Below, one piece after another: positions 1-5,658 of a DNA stretch of 11,222 nt (position 1 is the stretch's first letter; every line of letters starts with the position of its first letter). The notes beneath the pieces are model-generated. The model saw only the letters and a program-made list of their open reading frames with translations, had not been told where the DNA came from and did no database searches. Made by a program: the position numbers and the translations under genes. The stretch comes from Chitinophagales bacterium. Its GTDB lineage: Bacteria > Bacteroidota > Bacteroidia > Chitinophagales > Chitinophagaceae. The stretch is from the NCBI GenBank assembly GCA_015654495.1, contig JAATGW010000567.1, forward strand, positions 1 to 11,222. The letters run 5' to 3'.

Positions 1-2079
1 CACCAGGCTCAGGAAATTCCTGAATAAAGGAATCGTGAGCACATTGCAGGGAGAAATAACGATTGTGAGTTCCGGTGGTTCTTTGTCGTGTGGCGCTGGT
101 AGGGTAGCCGGTGCCGTTACCTGCTTCTCAAGCGATTTTTCACTGATATGATCGGCGGGGCCGTAGAGCGAGTTTGGAAAACTCCGGAATGTTCTTGCGT
201 CGAGTACCAGCACTTCAAATTTGGGATGACGGATCGCAAAATTCCATTCCACCGCATCTTTGAAAATATCGGGGAAGGTTCCGCCAGGTGCAATTTTCTG
301 GTATTGGGTCACTTCATCACCAAATGGAATCTTCAAAAGAGAGGCCATGGTTTTTTCAGAAGCAGTGTGGTTGTAATTATTGGTTATCCAGGTTGAAATC
401 GCCGTGAGTAATTTTGTTCCTGAAGCATTACTTTCTGCCGGGTTAAATTTTTCAGGTGTGTTTCCCCAGCCCTGAAATACAGCAAAGGCAGCCAGGGCAT
501 TCTGCATCACCCGCCTGCCCATAGGTTTGCTGTAGGCGCGATGTACCCATTCCCTTGTCATATGCCAGTCGTCCGTCACTTCATGGTCATCAAAAATCAT
601 ATAGGAAGGAATATTCGCGAGTGCGCGCGTAACCTTACGCAGGCCTGCGACATATAAAACAGCATTAGCGAAATGGATGAGGGAGGCAAGTACCGTTCTT
701 ATTCTTTTTAATTCATAACACAGGCGCAGGAGATTTTGGAAATCGGGGATCTGATTACTCTTGCGGATCTCTTTCAGTTTTTTTTCACAGGTCTTAATGA
801 TTTCATCAACACCTCCGATCGCAGAACTCAGTTTTGCCAGTTCTGAAGATTTGCCTGCCGGAAGATTGCCACCATCATCCTGCTTACGCCGCACAATTAA
901 TGTTTCTGCCCAGGTGCGCAGTTGTGGATTTTTTATATAGTCAGGCCACACGGCTTCAGACCAGCTGGAAAGATAGAGGCCAAAAAAATCAGAAAGGGAA
1001 AAAACATGAAACCTGGAGGTCGGCGTAAATCCGCAATAGTCGTGAATAAAATCTCTGCTCTCCAGTTTTTTACCACCGAATCTGGAAAACAGTTGCGGAA
1101 AATTGAATTTCCCGTCATCGATGGAAAAAGGTTGAGTAGAACTTTCAAGACCCCGCTCGCCGGGAATAATTTGAGCCGGACAAATATCTGCTTCATCTTT
1201 ATTTCCGGTAACCATTTTTTCCGCATTGCTGATGCCCTGCATGTAGAGGTTACCCGTTTCGATATAAAAATGTTCAAGCTCTTCAGTGGCTTCGTCTGCA
1301 TATACCTGGTCACCGCTGAGATAGAGCTGTTGAGGTCGGTTTTCAAATTTTGTTCTGATGAGTTCATCCACTGCCGGTAGATTGTCAAATGCATCACTGG
1401 ACATGTTGCGGCAGGAGCCATGTGCGATATGTAGTTTGTTCAGGTCAAGCGGTGGAATTACAAATGAGGGGAGTTTGCATTTGCCGGGATAGGTATAAGC
1501 CTCGGTATCAAACTTACCCAGAGTCGGGTTTTGAGTGAATGTGAGGTTATACAGGCAGGTATCCCCGTAGCCTGGTTTTTTTGTATTTTTTGGTTTTGCT
1601 GTAATTAATGCGATGTGAAGATTTTTCCCAAATGAAATTGTAGCGGTGCTGCCATCCATTAGCAGCTCGCCTTTGTCGCCGTTGTTATTTGAAAATACTT
1701 CCAGCTTTACTGTGTCAGGCCGGCTTAATGCGATCCACACTGAAACGGATTCCGTATCCGTTTTCCGAAGCATTGGACCGCAGAGGATTTTGGGGGGAGA
1801 AGCATCTCCCGGAAAGCCGGTTCGCGAAGGGAAGAAACCAGTGTTTATAGTGTTGGAAGCAAAAAACGGAGCATTGCTGCAAACAACCCTGCATGCTTCT
1901 ATGGCATCAGTAAGTTTTTTTACATTTTTCTCTGCATATTTTTTGAAAGTTTCTGCGAGAGCTGCTGTGATGGAGGATGAAAAATTCAGCTTTTCAGGCG
2001 GCAGGCTTGCATTTGCTTTATTGCTCACGCCGGCATCTACAAGCGATTTAAGCCCGGTTATGAATTCGCTGAATAGCAT
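1..2079 (-). CDS. PhoD-like metallophosphatase (alkaline phosphatase D family), C-terminus beyond the left edge
   Basis: This frame is open for 693 codons from the ATG at 2079 to the window edge, so the protein is partial at its C-terminus. PhoD-like phosphatases hydrolyse phosphate mono- or diesters using a metal centre. The family motifs appear in order: HGSCRN at residues 220-225, SGDQVYADE at 255-263 (D257 and D262 are likely metal ligands), FDDHEVTDDW at 496-505 and LDARTFRS at about 626-633, followed by a beta-strand-like IVISPCN near 675. An in-frame TAA eight codons upstream, followed by an A-rich stretch, fixes the start. There is no signal peptide or lipobox, unlike classical exported PhoD, so a cytoplasmic location is inferred. 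About 200 residues precede the GSC motif. The 233 residues between the GDQVYAD and DDHE motifs include a charged helical stretch at roughly 410-480. The family is well supported; the substrate is unknown. Confidence 0.9.
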   Translation of the reverse strand, partial: MLFSEFITGLKSLVDAGVSNKANASLPPEKLNFSSSITAALAETFKKYAEKNVKKLTDAIEACRVVCSNAPFFASNTINTGFFPSRTGFPGDASPPKILCGPMLRKTDTESVSVWIALSRPDTVKLEVFSNNNGDKGELLMDGSTATISFGKNLHIALITAKPKNTKKPGYGDTCLYNLTFTQNPTLGKFDTEAYTYPGKCKLPSFVIPPLDLNKLHIAHGSCRNMSSDAFDNLPAVDELIRTKFENRPQQLYLSGDQVYADEATEELEHFYIETGNLYMQGISNAEKMVTGNKDEADICPAQIIPGERGLESSTQPFSIDDGKFNFPQLFSRFGGKKLESRDFIHDYCGFTPTSRFHVFSLSDFFGLYLSSWSEAVWPDYIKNPQLRTWAETLIVRRKQDDGGNLPAGKSSELAKLSSAIGGVDEIIKTCEKKLKEIRKSNQIPDFQNLLRLCYELKRIRTVLASLIHFANAVLYVAGLRKVTRALANIPSYMIFDDHEVTDDWHMTREWVHRAYSKPMGRRVMQNALAAFAVFQGWGNTPEKFNPAESNASGTKLLTAISTWITNNYNHTASEKTMASLLKIPFGDEVTQYQKIAPGGTFPDIFKDAVEWNFAIRHPKFEVLVLDARTFRSFPNSLYGPADHISEKSLEKQVTAPATLPAPHDKEPPELTIVISPCNVLTIPLFRNFLSLV

Positions 2080-2475
2080 GTTTTTCTTTTTTGAACCAGG
2101 TTAGAAATACAGGCCTGGCCCTGGTAATATCAGGACCGGAAACACTGTGTTGCATTCAACAGGGCCGGGTTGGGCGTGGAAGCTAAAAATCAGAAAGGGA
2201 GGATATTTAAATTGTATTTCCTTGTACAGACCGTGATTAAAGGGATGGAATATTTTCCTAATGTATTGAAATTTGAAAACCCGGAGAAATTTTTTTGGAA
2301 AACAGGAATACCGCAAAGCGGTAAGAAATTTTCTTCGTAAAACTACTTTCGTGTATTCAGAGACGTTATGAATGGAACAGGATGTGGTTAAGACAGGCAA
2401 AAGGCAGGAGGCAAAAGGCAAGAGGAACAGCCGGTTCCTGAAGATATTATTCCTATGTACTAATCAATGTGCTTT
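2080..2475. other. Intergenic stretch without a supportable gene
   Basis: This stretch lies upstream of the phosphatase start. It contains a 106-codon minus-strand open frame (2101-2421) with no recognisable domain, rich in Phe, Pro and Cys, which I judge to be chance. It also has a heptamer tandem repeat at 2395-2425 and a small hairpin, AGGAAC / GTTCCT, at 2423-2439. The hairpin has no following T-run on either strand, so it is not a convincing terminator. I could not recognise a promoter for the phosphatase here. Confidence 0.6.
2395..2425. repeat. Tandem heptamer repeat, about 4.4 copies of AGGCAAA
   Basis: Four consecutive 7-base units read AGGCAAA, AGGCAGG, AGGCAAA and AGGCAAG, followed by AGG. 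The period is exact and the copies differ by one or two substitutions. The length is not a multiple of three and no gene covers it. It is a simple-sequence tract that could change length by slippage; no function is evident. Confidence 0.75.
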
Positions 2476-2695
2476 TCATGTATGTTCACTCTTATTCGGA
2501 CCTTGAACCAGAACAGCAGTGCGAATCGTTAAGACAATAGTTAATATGACAGCAGCTAAGAATGATATTTTCCCGATTTCATCAAGCCAGGTTTTGAGAC
2601 ATTGGCTAAACCAAAGTGGAGTCCGCTTTATACAACAGGCGATAGGCCCCGGTTTTTTTAAACTCCCTTAAAAATTTTACAGGTCTGGTTGCCAT
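2476..2695 (-). pseudogene. Remnant of a small membrane-protein gene, frameshifted (tentative)
   Basis: From an ATG at 2695 the minus strand reads a charged peptide beginning MATRPVKFLREF and continuing for 29 codons to a TAG. An overlapping second frame has no start codon of its own. It continues through TWLDEIGKIS into a hydrophobic segment (FLAAVILTIVLTI), then a short polar tail ending SEHT and a TGA at 2476-2478. The joined product would be about 70-75 residues with one transmembrane helix. An in-frame stop closes the second frame upstream, so only one shift between roughly 2600 and 2665 would connect them. I do not recognise the family. The reading rests on amino-acid composition alone and could be coincidence. 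Confidence 0.3.
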
Positions 2696-2887
2696 TATTT
2701 AACCGTGAAACACTTATCTGGTCTATCTAATTCCACTAATCTTGTAGGGCATTAATGCCAATCTGCAGAATGCTTTCTGAAATGGTCTTTTTCAAGTTTT
2801 CAGCCCTGGTTCAGGATAACCGCTTTTTATATGCATGAAGAGGATTTCAGATCGGTTTCCGATGAGGATCAATAAAAAATTAAAATA

Positions 2888-3741
2888 ATGAAATCAGAAA
2901 AACCAGAAAGAACGAAGCATTTGATTTTGAAAAAGCGAGACCAGCGCTTTCTCATTTTCAAAAACCAGAAATCATTTTTCAGGGCTTTTTCAATTTTTCT
3001 TTTCCTCTGTTGCTGTTTTTGTGCTGCTATGGCACAGGATTCAGTCAGCACGAAAAAGAAAGGGCATTTTATCCTGCAACCCTATCTCATGTTTCCGACT
3101 ATGGATGGATCGGTTGGAATAGGTCAGTTACCTGCCACGGAAATTCACGCAAACGCAGGTGATATATTCAGTCACCTGCAAATCGGAGCGATGTTGTATG
3201 CTGAATACTTTAATGATCGCTGGGCCTTTAGCTCAGATATCATTTATATGGACCTCAGCCAGGATATCGCAGGAAAAAAGGCATAATTGCTGGCAATGCC
3301 GGCGCAAAACAATTTGTGTGGGAACTTGCAGGTCTGAGAAAGTTTAAACCCTGGCTTGAAGCAGGTGTGGGAGCAAGGTTATTAAGCATTGAGTCTACCC
3401 TGGAGATGTATGTCGATGCGACTGTACCGGGCGGTGCGGGTTATAGAAAGGGTAATATATCCAGAACCTGAGTTGATCCGGTAATTATTGCACGTGCAAA
3501 ATTTCCTGCTGGTAAAAAATGGTTTTTTCAGGCGAGGGGCGATCTCGGAGGTTTTGGAGTTGGTTCATCATTTACCTGGCAAATTCAGGCTGATGCGGCT
3601 TATGCTTTCGCAAAATGGTTTCGGTTAGGCCTTGGCTATAGTGTAATTGCGGTAGACTATGATAAAGGAAGTGGTAGCGACAGATTCCTTTATGATGTGA
3701 ACACATTCGGTCCGGTACTGAGATTAGGATTTTATTTTTGA
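2888..3741 (+). pseudogene. Outer-membrane beta-barrel protein, broken by a frameshift and an in-frame TGA
   Basis: The first 132 codons give a lysine/arginine-rich N-terminus, a hydrophobic signal segment ending in AMAQ near residue 50, and mature barrel sequence (LQPYLMFPTMDGSVGIG, DIIYMDLS). The frame ends at TAA 3284-3286, just after an A6 tract at 3274-3279. With one more A, reading resumes as KKGIIAGNAG and continues through VWELAGLRKFKPWLEAGVGARL. It meets TGA at 3469-3471 and then runs as VDPVIIARAKF and GDLGGFGVGSSFTW to a terminal ...RLGFYF, which suits a barrel protein ending in phenylalanine. Related proteins carry Trp before VDP, so TGG to TGA is the likely change. Both halves are needed for a closed barrel, so the gene is probably dead unless these are sequence errors. 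A small hairpin (ATCGG-TTT-CCGAT, 2851-2863) lies upstream. The roughly 30-residue N-region before the signal helix is unusually long. Confidence 0.8.
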
Positions 3742-3855
3742 AATTATAACGTGGGCGGAATGGTAATACTTAGAAAATAAATACAGATTTGTACGGGACC
3801 TCGAATACGGATCACCGGGTTAATAAATACATTCTCTTCTCAGTAATATCTAAAG

Positions 3856-4212
3856 ATGATAGACCACGATAATATTATTACCGCATTTAAGAGAAGAAAT
3901 TCCAGAGTATAATTTTAACCGCTTTTATGATGAATACCCGATTATGGTTTTGGGAAGTTTTTCAGTATTTGTCAATGATGTTTTTGTCAAAAAGGAAGAG
4001 ATCCTACTAACGAAATATATTTCCTTTATAAATAAAATGTGCGATAGCGACGATGCAGATTTACTGCCTTCTTTTCAGAATTTGCTTCTGAACTAAAGGC
4101 AATATCTCAATTCAACCATCGGGAATTTTTAAAGCTAATTTCTGCAACTGCGGCATCTACACTGGAGCAGGGAAATGAGTTATCGGAGAAAGGAAACAAT
4201 CTTACTGAGTAA
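3856..4212 (+). pseudogene. Hypothetical soluble protein gene, degraded by two frameshifts
   Basis: No single frame is open, but three successive frames join into a protein-like sequence. ATG at 3856 gives MIDHDNIITAFKRR, ending at a TAA soon after. A second frame picks up near 3895 as IPEYNFNRFYDEYP, continues through VLGSFSVFVNDVFVKKEE and KYISFINKMCDSDDADLL, and stops at TAA 4094-4096. A third frame picks up near 4066 as FFSEFASELKAISQFNHREF, continues as LKLISATAASTLEQGNE and ends at TAA 4210-4212. The whole would be about 118 residues, acidic, mostly helical and soluble. Composition is ordinary for a Bacteroidota protein, unlike random AT-rich translation. It resembles small uncharacterised Bacteroidota proteins, but I cannot name the family with confidence. 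The shifts fall around 3890-3905 and 4045-4090. Confidence 0.55.
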
Positions 4213-4480
4213 GAAGTATTGATTTTTAAGATTCGGATATTTATTGGTTTTGTGCAGTTCTAAGATTTTAAAAAGAATTTATAAGGCCCGTCATGTGAAG
4301 GACTTGATAAGGTCTGCTGATTGTGCAGAGGGTAGCTTTAAATTTTACGGTTGTAAATGAAGCTTTGGTGTTTTATCTTCCCCCAGCTGTTATTTTCTCT
4401 CCATTAACTGATGTTTTACCCTTGGAAACGCCTTCCGTCAGAGTTATTTTTGTTGTGATTGATACCGGTATTAGTTATTG

Positions 4481-4527
4481 TCCGCCAAAGGCGGATGCGC
4501 GAAGTTAACTTATCTGCCTGTGGCGGA
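4481..4527. repeat. Pair of REP-like hairpins
   Basis: TCCGCC-AAA-GGCGGA (4481-4495) is a perfect 6-bp stem with a 3-base loop. Seventeen bases later TCTGCC-TGT-GGCGGA (4513-4527) repeats the same design with one stem base altered. The bases between include the palindrome AGTTAACT (4503-4510). Two copies of one palindromic core in a gene-free gap resemble the small dispersed palindromes of Bacteroidota intergenic regions. There is no transposase here. Neither stem is followed by a T-run, so a terminator role is not supported. Confidence 0.55.
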
Positions 4528-4593
4528 CGGATGGATATGATGGGTGATGTCTGGGTACCCAGGCTCACCTGCCATATACATTTGTCAAAACTT

Positions 4594-4632
4594 GGAGGTG
4601 GTGGTGGGGGAGGGGAGGGCCCGCAGGGAGGG
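4594..4632 (+). other. G-rich tract with G-quadruplex consensus
   Basis: GG-dinucleotide steps lead into five runs of three or more G at 4606-4610, 4612-4615, 4617-4619, 4626-4628 and 4630-4632. The spacers are 1, 1, 6 and 1 bases, which satisfies the usual G3+N1-7 rule. It sits 15 bases beyond the stop of the minus-strand antitoxin-like gene. A transcript of that gene would carry the C-rich complement, so a quadruplex would form on the non-template DNA strand. Its role is unknown. Confidence 0.55.
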
Positions 4633-4647
4633 CTACGGAGAAACGGA

Positions 4648-4833
4648 TTAGCTTTTGCCCATAAGGTAATTTTCTCTTTCTTCTTCAAGAATCTGCAATT
4701 GCTCCGCTGTAATTGTAAACTGTTTGCTGTTCACAATTTCATCTTCCACTAACATATACAATCCTTTAACCTTTTTCTCATCTGCTTCCTCAATAAAACT
4801 GATTAGTTTTTTTCTGATAGATGCAATAGTCAT
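4648..4833 (-). CDS. Small antitoxin-like (addiction-module type) protein, apparently C-terminally short and without a partner
   Basis: The 61-residue product starts MTIASIRKKLISFIEEADEK and continues with an acidic helical segment and FTITAEQLQILEEERENY, ending LMGKS. This pattern is familiar from small Bacteroidota antitoxin-like proteins: an N-terminal helix, then a DE/LEILE-type helix, then a GKS turn. From memory of that group, the GKS is normally followed by a serine/tyrosine/tryptophan-containing tail that would bind the toxin. Here TAA follows GKS directly, so the tail seems lost. No RelE/ParE-like toxin frame lies downstream. The start is the first ATG, and an inverted repeat overlapping a promoter-like box sits 7-39 bases upstream. 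The gene is probably real; the antitoxin role is inferred. Confidence 0.6.
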   Translation of the reverse strand: MTIASIRKKLISFIEEADEKKVKGLYMLVEDEIVNSKQFTITAEQLQILEEERENYLMGKS

Positions 4834-4839
4834 AACAGT

Positions 4840-4872
4840 AATTATAATAATTCAAAAGTAATTATTATAATT
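4840..4872. promoter_or_regulatory. Perfect 13-bp inverted repeat around a promoter-like box (candidate operator)
   Basis: AATTATAATAATT (4840-4852) and its exact reverse complement AATTATTATAATT (4860-4872) are separated by 7 bases. Read on the minus strand, 4860-4853 is TACTTTTG, which fits the Bacteroidota -7 element TAnnTTTG and points toward the antitoxin-like gene starting at 4833. A dimer bound to both arms would cover this promoter, the usual arrangement for an autorepressed antitoxin operator. No well-spaced -33 box was seen. The repeat is certain; its role as an operator is inferred. Confidence 0.5.
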
Positions 4873-4907
4873 CTCAATGTTTACATAAGATTTTCAGGAA
4901 TTTTCCA

Positions 4908-5456
4908 TCAATTCCAGGAGTTAAGTTTTTTTGTGATGGGCTTTCCCTGAAGGAAAATCTGTTGATGCTTTACCTCATTCCCACCAATCCCACTAACCCC
5001 ATCCTTATAATTTATCCCTATCGGCAATGTTTTATTCGTCAGCTCAACGCGATTGCCAAACACTGATTTGATTTTTGAAATGGAAATTATATAAGACCTG
5101 TGAACCCTGATGAATCTGGTGGCAGGCAATTGCTTCTCCATTTCCGACATGGTCTGATGTGTGACAAGAGTATAGTCGCGGAGATGAATTTTCAAATAGT
5201 CCTTCATGCCTTCAATGTAAACGATCTCATCAAAATTAAGTCTGAAAAAACGACTGTTGGAACGGATGAAGATATGATCTGGCTGGGTTTCGGTTTGTTC
5301 AGGAGCTGGCTGAAAAACCCGGCTCTCTGTTATTTTATTGATTGCTTTTGTGAAAGGAGCGATCAGCAGTTTTCCCGGAAATGCAGGCAGGGGATGCGAC
5401 TCTGTGCCCAAATCTTGTATCAACCGGATGTTGTTTGACGGGAATTCCAGTTTCAA
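4908..5456 (-). CDS. LytTR-family DNA-binding regulator lacking a receiver domain
   Basis: Residues about 60-151 form a LytTR domain, the DNA-binding module of LytR/AgrA-type response regulators: HIFIRSNSRFFRLNFDEI, then VYIEGMKDYLKIH, RFIRVHRSYIIS, KIKSVFGNRVEL and LPIGINYKD. Full regulators have about 120 receiver residues first, but here only about 60 precede the domain. LLIAPFTKAINKI (30-42) resembles the LLKPFS...KAINK linker that normally joins receiver to LytTR. The start is TTG at 5456; TAA lies two codons upstream, and no in-frame ATG occurs before residue 84 inside the domain. The gene may therefore be an N-terminally truncated regulator or a stand-alone LytTR protein. The C-terminal 30 residues after YKD are unlike the family. 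No histidine kinase is adjacent. It is divergent from the large surface-protein gene and 75 bases upstream of the antitoxin-like gene on the same strand. Confidence 0.75.
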   Translation of the reverse strand: MKLEFPSNNIRLIQDLGTESHPLPAFPGKLLIAPFTKAINKITESRVFQPAPEQTETQPDHIFIRSNSRFFRLNFDEIVYIEGMKDYLKIHLRDYTLVTHQTMSEMEKQLPATRFIRVHRSYIISISKIKSVFGNRVELTNKTLPIGINYKDGVSGIGGNEVKHQQIFLQGKPITKKLNSWN

Positions 5457-5562
5457 CTTTTAACAGATCCGGGTACCCTGCTCCCCAGTTAAGAATTAAT
5501 GTAGCAAAAACCATTACGGAGTTTTGGGTCAGCGACCTACTTATATGTTGCTGTTTAAAATA

Positions 5563-5570
5563 TAGTTTTG
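5563..5570 (+). promoter_or_regulatory. Candidate -7 promoter element for the surface-protein gene
   Basis: TAGTTTTG fits the Bacteroidota TAnnTTTG element. It would place the transcript start near 5576 and give a leader of about 80 bases that contains the inverted repeat at 5592-5634. No -33 TTTG is visible at normal spacing, so this is tentative. Confidence 0.3.
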
Positions 5571-5591
5571 GAAGGCCACATTAACACCCTG

Positions 5592-5634
5592 TTCTATTTC
5601 AAACAGATGCTGATGCAGTCGCAATGAAATAGAA
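5592..5634 (+). promoter_or_regulatory. Perfect 10-bp inverted repeat in the leader of the surface-protein gene
   Basis: TTCTATTTCA (5592-5601) is the exact reverse complement of TGAAATAGAA (5625-5634), with 23 bases between. It lies 25-67 bases before the ATG at 5659. As RNA it could fold as a stem with a large loop; as DNA it could be a dimeric binding site. There is no T-run after it, so it is not an intrinsic terminator. Confidence 0.45.
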
Positions 5635-5658
5635 TTCAATATTCCAAGAACCAAAACC

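Larger units (their letters stand above)
4213..4647. other. Degenerate intergenic stretch between convergent gene remnants
   Basis: I see no supportable gene here. Open frames of 61, 90 and 97 codons are low-complexity or domain-free; the 90-codon minus frame is proline-rich only because it reads the complement of a G-run. The stretch holds two REP-like hairpins (4481-4527), a 12-bp perfect palindrome CTGGGTACCCAG (4551-4562) and a G-rich tract (4594-4632). It lies where the tail of the antitoxin-like gene, and any toxin partner, would be expected on the minus strand; neither is recognisable. Confidence 0.6.

Noticed and set aside
933..1421. 162-codon minus-strand open frame
   Set aside because: It overlaps the phosphatase gene in another frame. 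The phosphatase frame carries all the family motifs, while this one is domain-free.
1646..2104. 152-codon plus-strand open frame opposite the phosphatase start
   Set aside because: It is antisense to the N-terminal part of the phosphatase, is serine/phenylalanine-rich and shows no domain; it is a shadow frame.
2101..2421. 106-codon minus-strand open frame
   Set aside because: It is rich in Phe, Pro and Cys with no recognisable motif, and it spans the heptamer repeat. I judge it to be chance.
2423..2439. Hairpin AGGAAC/GTTCCT as a terminator for the minus-strand remnant
   Set aside because: The stem is only 6 bp and no T-run follows on either strand.
3272..3286. Programmed frameshifting at the A6 tract
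   Set aside because: There is no stimulatory structure or slippery-site context beyond the A-run, and a second independent stop further on makes simple decay or error more likely.
3469..3471. TGA read as tryptophan (alternative genetic code)
   Set aside because: TGA acts as the normal stop of the same barrel gene (3739-3741) and of the LytTR gene (complement of 4908-4910), and TGG is used freely for Trp. A nonsense change is simpler.
4416..4688. Proline-rich 90-codon minus-strand frame and glycine-rich 97-codon plus-strand frame
   Set aside because: Their polyproline and polyglycine stretches are only translations of the G-rich tract, and no other coding signal is present.
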